A DNA stretch of 52,974 nucleotides from Tannerellaceae bacterium (GCA_031288175.1 JAITRW010000020.1:1-52974), one strand, 5' to 3'. Shown: positions 43,697 through 52,974, numbered from the stretch's first letter. Made by a program: numbers and translations. The notes: generated by a model from the letters alone, not told the origin.

Positions 43697-46384
43697 ATGC
43701 AGGTACGATTGCTCGCTGTCTTTTTCATTCTTTTTGCGATATTTTGCGGTTGCAATAATCACTTTGTGACCGATGCCACTGAACGTGCAGTGATCGAAAA
43801 GGACTTTGCTGCTAAAAAGGCAGAGATGCCTGACGGAGATCTTTTCTCTGTCTTTGGTCGAACGATGACCACCGAAGAACGCGAAGCTCTCACTTTTCTC
43901 TATGCTTATATGCCAGCGGGCGACATCACGGATTACGACGGTGACTTTTATCTTGCCAATGTCCGTTCTGCTCTTCAGACACGGAGAGAGATGTCTTGGG
44001 GACGAAAGATACCCGACAAGATTTTTCGTCACTTTGTACTTCCTGTCCGTGTGAATAATGAGGCGCTTGACAGTAGTCGCCTCGTCTTTTACCGTGAGCT
44101 TCGTGAACGGATAAAAGGCCTTTCCCTGAAGGAGGCTATCCTTGAAGTGAATCATTGGTGCCACGAGAAAGTGACCTATGCCCCTTCAGATGCACGTACA
44201 AGTTCCTCCCTCGCCAGCGTACGTACGGCTTTCGGACGTTGTGGAGAAGAATCCACCTTTGCCGTAGCCACCCTGCGTTCCGTCGGTATACCGGCGCGTC
44301 AGGTCTATACTCCCCGCTGGGTACATACCGATGATAATCATGCTTGGGTGGAAGCATGGGTAGACGGCGAATGGGTTTTCATGGGCGCTTGCGAACCTGA
44401 ACCGGTATTGAACTTGGGATGGTTCAATGCACCGGCAAGCAGAGGTATACTGATGCACACCAAAGTCTTCGGACGCTATGAGGGAGCGGAAGAAGTGATG
44501 GAACAGACGCCGGTATACACGGAAATAAATGTCATTGATCATTACGCGGAATCGGCAAAAGCGACGGTTAGAATTCTTGATACCGAAGATCAAGTCGTGG
44601 AGGGCGCTAAAGTGGACTTCAAGGTCTATAACTATGCCGAGTTTTATTCCGTAGCTACGAAGATGACCGATACCGAGGGACAGTGTACCTTGACGGCGGG
44701 AAAAGGGGATGTCTTGGTATGGGCTACGAAAAATGACAGATATGGTTATGCAAAACTTTCCTTTGGGAGTGAAACGGAAAAAGACGTCGTCCTTAACAAA
44801 CAGGTCGGTGATACAGAAACGGTAGCCTTTGACTTCATACCGCCCGCCGAAAACGTCATCGCCGTACCGGTAACCGATGCTCAGCAGGAAGAGAACAGTA
44901 GACGGATGCAGGAAGAAGATGCTATCCGTAATGCCTATGTGTCCGATTTCTATACCAAAGAGCGGGCGGAAACTCTTGCCGAAGAGTTGGGAACGGATAC
45001 CGAACTGACGGTGAAATACCTCATTGCCTCGCGTGGAAATCATAGGGAGATAGAATGTTTTCTCAGGGAGACACCGGTTGATCGACGTTCTTTGGCTATA
45101 ATGCTTCTCAGCGTTATCTCGGCTAAGGATCTTCGTGATGCTCCTGCCGCCATTCTTGCCGATCATCTCAATTATGTTGCGCCTGATATCATCCCTTCCG
45201 AACGCTATGCTTTTTATGTGCTTAATCCTCGCATAGGCCTTGAGATGCTAAGCCCTTATAAAAGTCTGCTTTCTTCCGCTTTTGCCAAACTTTCCGACGG
45301 GGAATTCTCTATGGCGACTTTTTCCAAAGAGCCGCTTTTACTGGCCAAGTGGGTGAAAGAGAATATCAGAGTAAAAAGACACTTGAATCCGCAACGTATC
45401 CCCATGTCGCCCTATGGAGTGTTCCGTTCCAGGGTGGCTGATGAGAATTCTCGTAATATCTTCTTTATTGCTTCTGCAAGGACTCTCGGTGTGTCGGCAC
45501 GTTTCGAACCGATTACTTACAAGGTACAGTTTTTCGATACCAAGACCGGTACATGGGTCGACGTTCATTTCGAGGATAACCCTCAAATTCCCGCCTCACA
45601 AGGTTTCCTTTTGGCTACATTTCGTACAGACGGTTCGGTAGATGATCCCAAGTATGATATTCACTTCACCGTTGCCCGCCTGCACTCCGACGGACGAATC
45701 CAGACCCTTGACCTTCCCCGCTCCTTTCCGGCGACAGGTGCTTTAGTCCCGCATAACACGTGGAGCCGATTGCTGAAAGAACCGTTTCCCCTTGACGAAG
45801 GCTCTTACCTTCTCGTAACCGGTACCAGATTTTCTAACGGTACGGTTCTTTCGCAAGCTACATTCTTTAATATAGAGGCCGGTAAGACGACGACGGTACC
45901 TCTTGTTATGCGCGAAAATAACGATGGTGTTATCGTCATCGGCGAATTTAATTCCGAAAGTGTCTATCTGCCTGCCGCTGCCGAATTACCTGCTTCTATT
46001 CTCTCCACGACGGGAAGAGGTTATTTTGTGGTAGGACTGCTTGCTTCCCATCAAGAACCGACCAATCACGCGTTGCGCGACCTTGCCGCTGTCAAATCTC
46101 AATTGGAAGAGTGGGGACGTCCCATCTTGCTTCTTTTTCCCGATGAAAAGGCCTTGATGCATTTCGATGCTGATGAATTTGGAATTCTTCCAAGTACGGT
46201 GAATTATGGTATAGATATAAACAGTAGTATCCGGAAGGAAATTATCGCTACCATGAAACTTCCGTCGACCGCTACCTTTCCAATATTCATCGTTGCCGAT
46301 ACGTTCAACCGTGTCCTTTTCGTTTCGCAGGGTTATACTATTGGTCTTGGCGAGCAGTTGATAACCCTTTTACGAAAACTTTAA
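43697..46384 (+). CDS. Transglutaminase-domain lipoprotein
   Basis: The 895-residue product, started at the ATG at 43697, has a lipobox (FAIFCGC, Cys19). A transglutaminase-like domain (about 130-240) has the cysteine Cys182 in GRCGEES and His215 in DDNHAWVEAW. It is followed by a carboxypeptidase-regulatory-like strand domain (about 280-350) and a large C-terminal region that includes a second transglutaminase-like stretch (PYGVFRSRVADENSRNIFF) lacking an obvious Cys-His pair. A thioredoxin-fold end (PILLLFPDEKALMHF) closes it. Members occur in Bacteroidetes and probably act on surface peptides, but activity is unproven. It converges on the barrel gene with 6 nt between stops. Confidence 0.75.
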   Translation: MQVRLLAVFFILFAIFCGCNNHFVTDATERAVIEKDFAAKKAEMPDGDLFSVFGRTMTTEEREALTFLYAYMPAGDITDYDGDFYLANVRSALQTRREMSWGRKIPDKIFRHFVLPVRVNNEALDSSRLVFYRELRERIKGLSLKEAILEVNHWCHEKVTYAPSDARTSSSLASVRTAFGRCGEESTFAVATLRSVGIPARQVYTPRWVHTDDNHAWVEAWVDGEWVFMGACEPEPVLNLGWFNAPASRGILMHTKVFGRYEGAEEVMEQTPVYTEINVIDHYAESAKATVRILDTEDQVVEGAKVDFKVYNYAEFYSVATKMTDTEGQCTLTAGKGDVLVWATKNDRYGYAKLSFGSETEKDVVLNKQVGDTETVAFDFIPPAENVIAVPVTDAQQEENSRRMQEEDAIRNAYVSDFYTKERAETLAEELGTDTELTVKYLIASRGNHREIECFLRETPVDRRSLAIMLLSVISAKDLRDAPAAILADHLNYVAPDIIPSERYAFYVLNPRIGLEMLSPYKSLLSSAFAKLSDGEFSMATFSKEPLLLAKWVKENIRVKRHLNPQRIPMSPYGVFRSRVADENSRNIFFIASARTLGVSARFEPITYKVQFFDTKTGTWVDVHFEDNPQIPASQGFLLATFRTDGSVDDPKYDIHFTVARLHSDGRIQTLDLPRSFPATGALVPHNTWSRLLKEPFPLDEGSYLLVTGTRFSNGTVLSQATFFNIEAGKTTTVPLVMRENNDGVIVIGEFNSESVYLPAAAELPASILSTTGRGYFVVGLLASHQEPTNHALRDLAAVKSQLEEWGRPILLLFPDEKALMHFDADEFGILPSTVNYGIDINSSIRKEIIATMKLPSTATFPIFIVADTFNRVLFVSQGYTIGLGEQLITLLRKL

Positions 46385-46390
46385 ACACGC

Positions 46391-47125
46391 CTACAAGGCG
46401 TAGGAGAGGCCGAAGGCGGAATATACGTTGTACATCTTATAAGGGATACCTTCAAAACTGTCCGGAAGTACGGAGAGTAAGCCCCACAGCAGTTGTCCTT
46501 GTGCGGAGAGCCGGGAAGAGAGGCGGCGGTTGATAGAGGCGACGATACCGAGATCACATTTTCGTATTTTGTCGGAAAAATCGAACGTAGCATAGTCTAC
46601 GTTAATCCGTTCACCTGTCGGGCCTCCGTTACGGATATACCCTCCTGAAGCTGTCCCTTGAAAAACTGCACGGAGTAGCACGGCTACGTATCCGCCGCAA
46701 CGGAATATCCATTGTTCTCCGCCGTTGCGGTAAGCCGCGCAGAGGGGCATGACGAGATATGTACCTCCGAACGTTGCCGTATTTTTTCCGGAGAAAGTGC
46801 CGCTGAAACGTCCCTCTTCTCCCACTTCAAGGCTTGTCTGCCAGTGTTTTACTTGTGCATCGGCTTTCATTCCCTTCCTTTCCAGTGCAAGTCCGGTTGA
46901 TATGCCCCAGTCGGAATCCAACCAATGGGTGGCTTGGAAGAATAATGTACCGGAGAACCCCGGATTCCACGAGCCCAATTCCCGCACTTCGGCAGGTAAA
47001 GGAATAGGTAATGTCGCACCTATATCGTAACCCACAAATAGCTCATATGTCCAATTCTTCTGTGCCGGAACCGAAACTATGACACAGAAAGACACGAAAA
47101 TAGAAATCCAATAGTTTTTGTTCAT
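46391..47125 (-). CDS. Outer-membrane beta-barrel protein
   Basis: The ~244-residue product (start at the ATG at 47125; another two codons earlier) has a signal peptide cleaved near VSVPAQK. The mature part alternates strands typical of small porin-like barrels (YELFVGYDIGATLPIPLPA, DWGISTGLALERKG) and ends YNVYSAFGLSYAL, with aromatic end residues suited to outer-membrane insertion. No specific function is visible. It follows the PCMD lipoprotein gene on the same strand after 17 nt, so the two probably form an operon. Confidence 0.75.
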   Translation of the reverse strand: MNKNYWISIFVSFCVIVSVPAQKNWTYELFVGYDIGATLPIPLPAEVRELGSWNPGFSGTLFFQATHWLDSDWGISTGLALERKGMKADAQVKHWQTSLEVGEEGRFSGTFSGKNTATFGGTYLVMPLCAAYRNGGEQWIFRCGGYVAVLLRAVFQGTASGGYIRNGGPTGERINVDYATFDFSDKIRKCDLGIVASINRRLSSRLSAQGQLLWGLLSVLPDSFEGIPYKMYNVYSAFGLSYAL

Positions 47126-47142
47126 CGTCATACGTTCTTGCG

Positions 47143-48243
47143 TTATTCAGTGGTGACTATTTCCAGTTCGTCTACCCGCAGGCGACTACCTGCCACACCT
47201 TCGTATAGATCACCTTTGGCACTGGAAGAGAGGATGATAGCTATCTTGTACTCCTTGTGTTCGAAATCCAATTCCTCATCGGAGCGGTATACGAAGGGAA
47301 GGTCGAAAAACAGGTATCCGTCGCCCTTAGTACCTGTTCGGGCGGAGTCGGGGAGTTGGGCAATGGCAAGGATGTTAGGATGTGTCGTGTTGTTGGTACC
47401 ATCTAATACACCACCGGGTAGGTTTTCGTCCACCCGAAAAAAGACAGCTTGTATGGTACAGGTATCCCGTTTTCCCGACAGGACGCCTGCTGCGGTGATG
47501 TAATCTCCTTCGCCGGGATGGTAGTTATAATAACCGCGAAAACGAAGAGGTTTCTCCATACAGGGCTGTCCGAAACGTGTAGAGGCCAGAGGGTTGGTCA
47601 TCGCCGTCGCCAAGCTCATGACACCTGTAAAGAGGGATCCGGCCGTAATAGGGATTTTGAAGGTGAATATTTTTCCGGGACCTATTCCCGTCACCATTTC
47701 GGCGGCATACTTTCCGGCCTTGCATTTTTCTGTGGGATGGACGGGATAACGCAACGCTTCCGCATTGATATCCTTCTGATAGAGGGAGACGCCTTTGTTT
47801 GAAGAATCCCAGATAGTTCGCCTTTCACCGTCCTCGTACTCGACAGGTGTCAGATAGAAAAAGCCACTGCTCAACAGCTCCCACTGCTCGAAGCTGAAAT
47901 GATACAAGGCGGAAGAACTTGTTGTGACGACGTATTTTCGTTGATGCAGACCATCGGCAGCCGTTACCGTATAAGTAACCGGATGGGAGAAGTCTTGTGG
48001 GGTATGGATTGTCGGCTCAATCGTTGCCCCAGGTGTTATCTCTATTGCGGGGACAAGCCCCGACAAATCAGCATCTTTCCGTACCCTGACGGCAATGTCT
48101 CCTTCATTAAAAATGGATTCCCCTATGGCCACGCCATTGGGCAGGGAGAAGGAAAGGATGTCTGCTTCAGGATTGAGAGATTCTTCTCTGATGCAGGAAG
48201 AGATGGCGATGATCAAGCCGAAAAGCATGAAACGATTAAGCAT
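47143..48243 (-). CDS. PCMD-domain lipoprotein
   Basis: The 366-residue product has a lipobox (LIIAISSC, Cys17), an Ig-like N-terminal domain (about 25-110, VTYTVTAADGLHQRKYVV), and a C-terminal beta-sandwich resembling the putative carbohydrate metabolism domain (PCMD): YHFSFEQWE, a glycine-rich LRFRGYYNYHPGEGDY, and IILSSSAKGDLYEGVAGS..DELEI. Proteins of this kind are surface or periplasmic and are thought to bind glycans. It heads a two-gene operon with the barrel gene. The substrate is unknown. Confidence 0.75.
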   Translation of the reverse strand: MLNRFMLFGLIIAISSCIREESLNPEADILSFSLPNGVAIGESIFNEGDIAVRVRKDADLSGLVPAIEITPGATIEPTIHTPQDFSHPVTYTVTAADGLHQRKYVVTTSSSALYHFSFEQWELLSSGFFYLTPVEYEDGERRTIWDSSNKGVSLYQKDINAEALRYPVHPTEKCKAGKYAAEMVTGIGPGKIFTFKIPITAGSLFTGVMSLATAMTNPLASTRFGQPCMEKPLRFRGYYNYHPGEGDYITAAGVLSGKRDTCTIQAVFFRVDENLPGGVLDGTNNTTHPNILAIAQLPDSARTGTKGDGYLFFDLPFVYRSDEELDFEHKEYKIAIILSSSAKGDLYEGVAGSRLRVDELEIVTTE

Positions 48244-48411
48244 TGTATATACTTAATGACTAATTGTTTAATGTGTATAAGAGAGAAGGAAAGCAAAAAA
48301 CGGAAGTATTTTTCATATTGCGAAAGTAAGGCTTTTTCTGTGATCGGTGCGAGGGTAGGGTAGTGTCGATAGGTGTAGTATCGGCAGGGTAAGTAGGGTA
48401 AGATCGCACTG

Positions 48412-48442
48412 TTTCATAAAGCCGTTATAAATCTTACATTTG
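48412..48442 (+). promoter_or_regulatory. Promoter of the split restriction-modification operon
   Basis: TTTC (48412-48415), 19 nt, and TACATTTG (48435-48442) form a near-consensus promoter 66 nt before the start codon of the restriction enzyme gene. The rest of the gap from 48244 holds no gene that I can see. Confidence 0.7.
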
Positions 48443-48508
48443 TATCTTAGTGTAGATGCTTCTTTTTACAACTTTTACAACGATATTAGAAATTAATACG
48501 GAAAGCAA

Positions 48509-51500
48509 ATGAGTTTTAATACCCTACTCGAACGATATCGCTGTGAATCGCTTACACAACGCGAAAAGGGGAATCTCTTTGAACGGCTGATGCAACGTTA
48601 TTTGCAGACGGAACCTTACTATGCCTTCCGTTTCAATAAGGTTTGGATGTGGGATGAATTTCCTTTCCGTAAAGATTTAGGTGGTCAGGATACAGGTATT
48701 GATTTGGTCGCACAGACTACCTACGGCACATATTGGGCTATCCAATGCAAATGCTATCAGGCAACAACAATCATTAACAAAAGCGATGTGGACAGTTTCC
48801 TGACTACTGCCGGTCGCTCGTTCATGAACGAAAATGGAATGATTGCCCGCTTTGAACATTGTCTTTGGATTTCCACAACCAATAATTGGGGGAGTAATGC
48901 CGAGCAAGCTATTAAGAACCATACGCCTGCCGTATCGCGTATTTTCCTCTACCATCTGCAAAACAGCAGTGTGGATTGGGATAAACTCTCGCAAGGGATA
49001 AGTGGTGGACGGTCGCGCAAACCTAAATATCTGCCGCTGGAACACCAACGCAAAGCTATTGAAGCGGCAGTAGAACACTACAAAATAGCCGACCGTGGCA
49101 AACTGATTATGGCTTGCGGGACAGGTAAAACTTTTACTTCACTGAAAATCGCTGAACAAATCACCCACAATGAAGGGAGTATTCTTTTTTTAGTCCCCTC
49201 TATTGCTCTGCTGGGGCAGACATTGGAAGAATGGACAACAAATGCTTCACAGCCCATAGACGCAATTTGTATCTGCTCCGACCCCGAGGTAAGTAAACGT
49301 AAGGATAAAAATGAAGATATGGATGGTTTTAGTGTGGTAGATCTGGCTTTACCCGCTTCAACCGATACACAGGCTATCCTTAAACAATTAGAACAAGCGG
49401 CAAAAAATACAAGAATGACGGTCGTTTTCAGTACATACCAATCTATTGATGTTATTTCCAAAGTACAAAAAATATACAACAAAGGAATTAATCCCCTTGT
49501 CTTTGATTTAATTATCTGTGACGAAGCCCATCGCACTACCGGCGTTACTCTTGCCAATGAGGATGAATCGGCTTTTGTGAAAGTGCACAATAATGATTTC
49601 ATAGTAGGTAAAAAACGTATGTACATGACCGCTACCCCGCGACTTTACCACGACGATGCAAAAAAGAAAGCTGTTGATAACGACATGGTTCTTTGTTCCA
49701 TGGATGATGCAAAACTTTATGGCGAAGAATTTTACCATATCGGTTTCGGTGACGCAGTGAATAAAGGGTTACTGTCGGATTACAAAGTCCTGGTGTTAAC
49801 CGTTAATGAGCATGACATGACTAAGGCGGCGCAGGATATGGTTGCCGATGGACAAACGGAAATCCCTGCTGATGATATAAACAAACTGATAGGTTGTGTG
49901 AATGCTTTAAGCAAAGAAATAGTCGGTGACCAAAGATTACTGAAAGATAGCGACCCTGAGCCAATGACTACAGCCGTTGCTTTCTGCCAAAGTATACGTG
50001 TTTCCAAGCAAATAACGAATACTTTCAACCGGATGGGAGACCTTTATTATAAGTCGCTTACCGAAGTGCAACGCAATAGAATGGTAACAGTTGAGAGCGA
50101 CCATATTGACGGTACGATGACTGCCACTACACGTGGGCAAAAGTTGTCGTGGCTGAAAGCTGTTTCAAAAAACGAAATGAAATGCCGTATATTAACCAAT
50201 GTGCGTTGCCTGAGCGAAGGAGTAGACGTGCCTTCGTTGGATGCCGTCATGTTCCTTTCTGCGCGAAATTCGCAAGTGGATGTGGTGCAATCCGTTGGGC
50301 GAGTGATGCGTCGGGCGGAAGGCAAAAAATATGGTTATATCATTATCCCGATTGTTGTACCTTCCGATGTTCAGGGAGAAAAGGCTTTGGGTAATAGTGC
50401 CGATTATGCGGTAGTCTGGACGGTTTTGAATGCACTCCGTGCCCACGATGACCGTTTTAAAGCCACCATCAACAAGTTGGAACTGAATAAAAACAAGCCT
50501 ATAAATATTGTTGTGGGTGGAGCTTCGCATGGAAATGATGATATAAGCGGTGTGGAACACCTTAATTCCGGCGACAATAACGAAACCGCTTTGCAAATGG
50601 CTCTCCAGTTTGACCAGATGCAAACCTTGCTTTATGCTAAAATGGTAGAGAAGGTGGGTGAACGGCGTTATTGGGAGCAATGGGCAAAAGATATTGCCGA
50701 TATCGCTATCCGCCAAATTGACAATATCAAACGTATGGTGGAGATTGATGACAAACACCGGCATACGTTTGAAAACTTTATTGAGGGGCTTCGTAAGAAC
50801 ATAAATCCTTCCATTTCCAAAGCTGATGCTATTGAAATGCTGGCTCAACACTTGATTACCCAGCCTGTTTTTGAAGCCCTGTTTGAGGATTATTCGTTTG
50901 TAAAAAACAACGCCGTTTCGCAATCCATGGAGCAAATGCTCAAATTGTGGGAAGAGCATAAAGAAGAAAAGGATACCAAAACATTACAACGGTTTTATGA
51001 TTCTGTGCGCGAACGTGCAAGCGGTATTGATAATGCCGAAGCTAAGCAAAAAATCATCATTGAGCTATACGACAAATTTTTCCGTACCGCTTTCCCGCTA
51101 ATGGTCGAACGGTTGGGAATTGTATATACGCCGGTTGAAGTGGTGGATTATATCATTCATTCTGTGAATGATATATTGAAAAAGGAATTTAACCGTACAT
51201 TGAGCGACGAGAACCTGCATATTCTTGATCCGTTTACAGGAACAGGTACGTTCATTACCCGTCTGCTACAAAGCGGCCTGATTCGTCCCGAAGATTTGAA
51301 ACGTAAATATAGCAACGAAATCCATGCCAACGAAATTGTACTCTTGGCATACTATATCGCTTCGGTGAATATTGAAAATGTGTATCACGATTTGATGCAG
51401 GGAGAATCCAGTACATACGAACCTTTCAATGGAATATGTTTAACCGATACTTTCCAATTAGGTGAAACCAAAAACGACGAAGATATTTTCAGCGACATGT

Positions 51501-51970
51501 TCCCGCAAAACTCCAAACGGGTACAGAAACAGCAAAAAGCTCCGTTAATGATTATCATGGGAAATCCACCCTATTCCATCGGACAAAAATCAGCTAACGA
51601 TAATGCACAAAACCAAAGTTATACGAAGTTGGACAAACGGATTGAAGAGACCTATGCCAAAGCCTCTAAGGCAGGCCTGAATAAATCGCTATACGACGCG
51701 TACATAAAGGCGTTCCGGTGGAGTACAGACCGTTTGGGTAATAATGACGGTATTATCGCCTTTGTCAGCAATGGTGCATGGCTCGACGGCAACAGTACCG
51801 ATGGCTTCCGCCAATGCATTGAACAGGAATTTTCGGCAATTTATGTGTTTAATCTGCGTGGAAACCAACGGACAAGCGGCGAACTTTCCCGAAAAGAAGG
51901 CGGTAAAATCTTTGGTAGTGGAAGCCGTACACCAATAGCGATAACGATTTTGGTGAAGAAGAAAAAATAA
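48509..51970 (+). CDS. Type ISP-like restriction enzyme, N-terminal part (nuclease-helicase-methylase)
   Basis: The 1153-residue chain carries: a PD-(D/E)XK/Mrr-type nuclease (about 15-160; Asp65 and Q79-x-K81 in AIQCKCY); a DEAD/DEAH helicase-translocase (Walker A CGTGKT near 203, DEAH near 337, ARNSQVDVVQSVGRVMRRAEG); a coupler; and an N6-adenine methylase with DPFTGTGTF near 906 and NPPY near 1018. Such enzymes are normally ~1600 residues in one chain with a C-terminal target-recognition region. This chain stops after GSGSRTPIAITILVKKKK, where relatives continue, and the missing continuation is encoded separately at 52509. The interruption looks real rather than a sequencing error because both flanks match one continuous protein. 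Confidence 0.9.
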   Translation: MSFNTLLERYRCESLTQREKGNLFERLMQRYLQTEPYYAFRFNKVWMWDEFPFRKDLGGQDTGIDLVAQTTYGTYWAIQCKCYQATTIINKSDVDSFLTTAGRSFMNENGMIARFEHCLWISTTNNWGSNAEQAIKNHTPAVSRIFLYHLQNSSVDWDKLSQGISGGRSRKPKYLPLEHQRKAIEAAVEHYKIADRGKLIMACGTGKTFTSLKIAEQITHNEGSILFLVPSIALLGQTLEEWTTNASQPIDAICICSDPEVSKRKDKNEDMDGFSVVDLALPASTDTQAILKQLEQAAKNTRMTVVFSTYQSIDVISKVQKIYNKGINPLVFDLIICDEAHRTTGVTLANEDESAFVKVHNNDFIVGKKRMYMTATPRLYHDDAKKKAVDNDMVLCSMDDAKLYGEEFYHIGFGDAVNKGLLSDYKVLVLTVNEHDMTKAAQDMVADGQTEIPADDINKLIGCVNALSKEIVGDQRLLKDSDPEPMTTAVAFCQSIRVSKQITNTFNRMGDLYYKSLTEVQRNRMVTVESDHIDGTMTATTRGQKLSWLKAVSKNEMKCRILTNVRCLSEGVDVPSLDAVMFLSARNSQVDVVQSVGRVMRRAEGKKYGYIIIPIVVPSDVQGEKALGNSADYAVVWTVLNALRAHDDRFKATINKLELNKNKPINIVVGGASHGNDDISGVEHLNSGDNNETALQMALQFDQMQTLLYAKMVEKVGERRYWEQWAKDIADIAIRQIDNIKRMVEIDDKHRHTFENFIEGLRKNINPSISKADAIEMLAQHLITQPVFEALFEDYSFVKNNAVSQSMEQMLKLWEEHKEEKDTKTLQRFYDSVRERASGIDNAEAKQKIIIELYDKFFRTAFPLMVERLGIVYTPVEVVDYIIHSVNDILKKEFNRTLSDENLHILDPFTGTGTFITRLLQSGLIRPEDLKRKYSNEIHANEIVLLAYYIASVNIENVYHDLMQGESSTYEPFNGICLTDTFQLGETKNDEDIFSDMFPQNSKRVQKQQKAPLMIIMGNPPYSIGQKSANDNAQNQSYTKLDKRIEETYAKASKAGLNKSLYDAYIKAFRWSTDRLGNNDGIIAFVSNGAWLDGNSTDGFRQCIEQEFSAIYVFNLRGNQRTSGELSRKEGGKIFGSGSRTPIAITILVKKKK

Positions 51971-51979
51971 GGAAAGCAA

Positions 51980-52501
51980 ATGAATATCGGTGTAAAACAT
52001 ACAGGAGGCAAACAATATGATGTACTGGTTCAACAGATTTTCTCCCTTGTAAACAATGCCAAAAAGCAAGCGGCAACTGTTATAAACCGTACACTTGTTG
52101 AAACTTATTGGAGCATAGGGAAATATATTGTTGAGTTTGAACAGGAAGGTAATGCACGGGTAAAATATGATGACAAGTTGTTAGTCAATCTTTCGAAAGA
52201 TTTGGCTGTACGGATCGGTAAAGGTTATTCAAGGTCTAATTTATTTAATATGAGACTGTTTTATAGTCGTTATCCAATTTTCCAGACACCGTCTGGAAAA
52301 TTGAGTTGGTCGCATATTGTAGAATTGGTAACTATTGACAATGAGCTTGAACATAATTTTTACCTTGCCAAAGAAAAAGACGAAGTAATGGTACAATACG
52401 CCATGTACGGCAACAACAATAATCTTTTCGTGTCCAAATATCAACTATATTTACCCGATTTAGAAGAACTTCGAAATTTAGTTTTCAACTCATTTAAATG
52501 A
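51980..52501 (+). CDS. DUF1016 (YhcG-like) protein with internal deletion
   Basis: The 173-residue product begins like DUF1016 proteins (ETYWSIGKYIVEFEQEGNAR, GYSRSNLFNMRLFYSRYPIF, LSWSHIVELVTI) and ends like them (EKDEVMVQYAMYG, NNLFVSKYQLYLPD). The middle, including the PD-(D/E)XK nuclease core, is missing: EHNFY runs directly into LAKEKDEV at about 52363. Full proteins are about 340-350 residues, so about half is absent, but the frame is intact. It starts 9 nt after the stop of the restriction subunit, and the next gene starts 7 nt after its stop. Without the core it should not cut DNA. Confidence 0.8.
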   Translation: MNIGVKHTGGKQYDVLVQQIFSLVNNAKKQAATVINRTLVETYWSIGKYIVEFEQEGNARVKYDDKLLVNLSKDLAVRIGKGYSRSNLFNMRLFYSRYPIFQTPSGKLSWSHIVELVTIDNELEHNFYLAKEKDEVMVQYAMYGNNNNLFVSKYQLYLPDLEELRNLVFNSFK

Positions 52502-52508
52502 AAAATCA

Positions 52509-52974
52509 ATGAGTAAAGCGACTATATATTACCACGACATTGGAGACTACCTCAGCCGCGAAGAAAAACTTGCCATCGTCAAAAAGATGAGTAGCGTTGC
52601 TAACCCTGCTGTGGACTGGAAAATCCTGCGACCCAATGAACATAACGACTGGATAAACTTGCGTAGCAATAGTTTCAGTGAGTTTATTCCGCTTGCGCCA
52701 GAAAAGAAGTTTGATGTAAGTACATATAGCTTCTTTAATATTGAGACAAGCGGTTTAGCAACATCTCGCGATGCGTGGTGTTATAATTTTTCAAAAGAAA
52801 AAGTTTCGATAAATATTCAGAAATCATTGATGTTTTTCAACAAACAAGCAAAAGAATATGCAGCGAAAAAACAAAGTGACCCTAATTCAAAAGTTGAAGA
52901 TTTCATTGATTTAGATTCAACAAAAATAAGTTGGGACAGACAACAAAAGAAAGATATCGGTAGTGGTAAACAAT
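52509..52974 (+). CDS. Continuation of the type ISP-like enzyme (runs off the window)
   Basis: From the ATG at 52509 the frame is open to the window edge, with 155 visible residues. It starts IYYHDIGDYLSREEKLAIVK and later reads WKILRPNEHNDWINLR, EFIPL and LATSRDAWCYNFS. These segments directly follow the methylase in single-chain type ISP enzymes and lead to the target-recognition domain. It is therefore the missing C-terminal part of the protein ending at 51970, now a separate gene with its own start. The true end lies beyond the window. Confidence 0.85.
   Translation, partial: MSKATIYYHDIGDYLSREEKLAIVKKMSSVANPAVDWKILRPNEHNDWINLRSNSFSEFIPLAPEKKFDVSTYSFFNIETSGLATSRDAWCYNFSKEKVSINIQKSLMFFNKQAKEYAAKKQSDPNSKVEDFIDLDSTKISWDRQQKKDIGSGKQ

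Noticed and set aside
44186-45166. A 326-codon frame antisense to the transglutaminase gene
   Set aside because: It is an antisense shadow with many histidine, arginine and cysteine residues and no domain; the plus-strand lipoprotein is well supported.

Overview
The window looks like a chromosome segment of a Bacteroidales bacterium, probably from the Tannerellaceae/Porphyromonadaceae side of the order. The evidence is: Bacteroidetes promoters (TTTG, 19 nt, TAnnTTTG) before several genes; no Shine-Dalgarno sites; an S46 dipeptidyl-peptidase; a DUF4249 lipoprotein with a TonB-dependent receptor; a giant protein with a type IX secretion (T9SS) sorting tail; a Rho factor with a long Q/K-rich insert; and FloA/NfeD. 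I cannot name the species.

Layout. 0-9.4 kb: nitroreductase-like protein, membrane metallophosphoesterase, a convergent S46 peptidase, a BACON-like lipoprotein, a DUF4249/TonB receptor pair, and two tandem beta-barrel paralogues, one lacking its start. 9.5-16.7 kb: one 2418-residue repeat protein with a T9SS-like C-terminus. 16.8-17.4 kb: tRNA-Glu, rpsT, tRNA-Gly. 17.4-27 kb: a 1420-residue acyl-CoA dehydratase activase-like protein, apbE and rho (minus strand), and a GH3 beta-glucosidase. 27.1-27.4 kb: the decayed ends of a restriction-modification pair. 27.5-32.6 kb: a solitary rnfA, tRNA-fMet, a TlpA-like thioredoxin, a PstS-like binding protein, an FtsB/DivIC protein and dnaX. 32.7-39.8 kb: a ThiS-like carrier with its E1 enzyme, then arginine genes (GNAT, argG, argC) interrupted by a foreign-looking three-gene cassette. 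39.8-48.2 kb: NfeD, FloA, an AlaX-like editing protein, a LuxR-type response regulator divergent from cysK, a transglutaminase lipoprotein, and two envelope genes. 48.5 kb to the end: a type ISP-like restriction enzyme split in two by a DUF1016 gene.

Most notable. (1) Between argG and argC, three tightly coupled AT-rich genes encode a DUF262 protein, a DUF3696-type AAA ATPase, and a protein whose C-terminal ~85 residues match the YoeB mRNA interferase with all four catalytic residues present. No YefM antitoxin gene is nearby. I read this as a candidate defence or abortive-infection system with an RNase effector. (2) A type ISP enzyme, normally one chain, is split before its C-terminal part by a DUF1016 gene that has itself lost its nuclease core in frame. 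(3) The palindrome ATACCA-N6-TGGTAT overlaps both -33 boxes of the divergent response regulator/cysK promoters and recurs at the PstS-like gene promoter, suggesting a small regulon.

All identifications come from reading motifs and recalling family sequences; no search or structure prediction was run.
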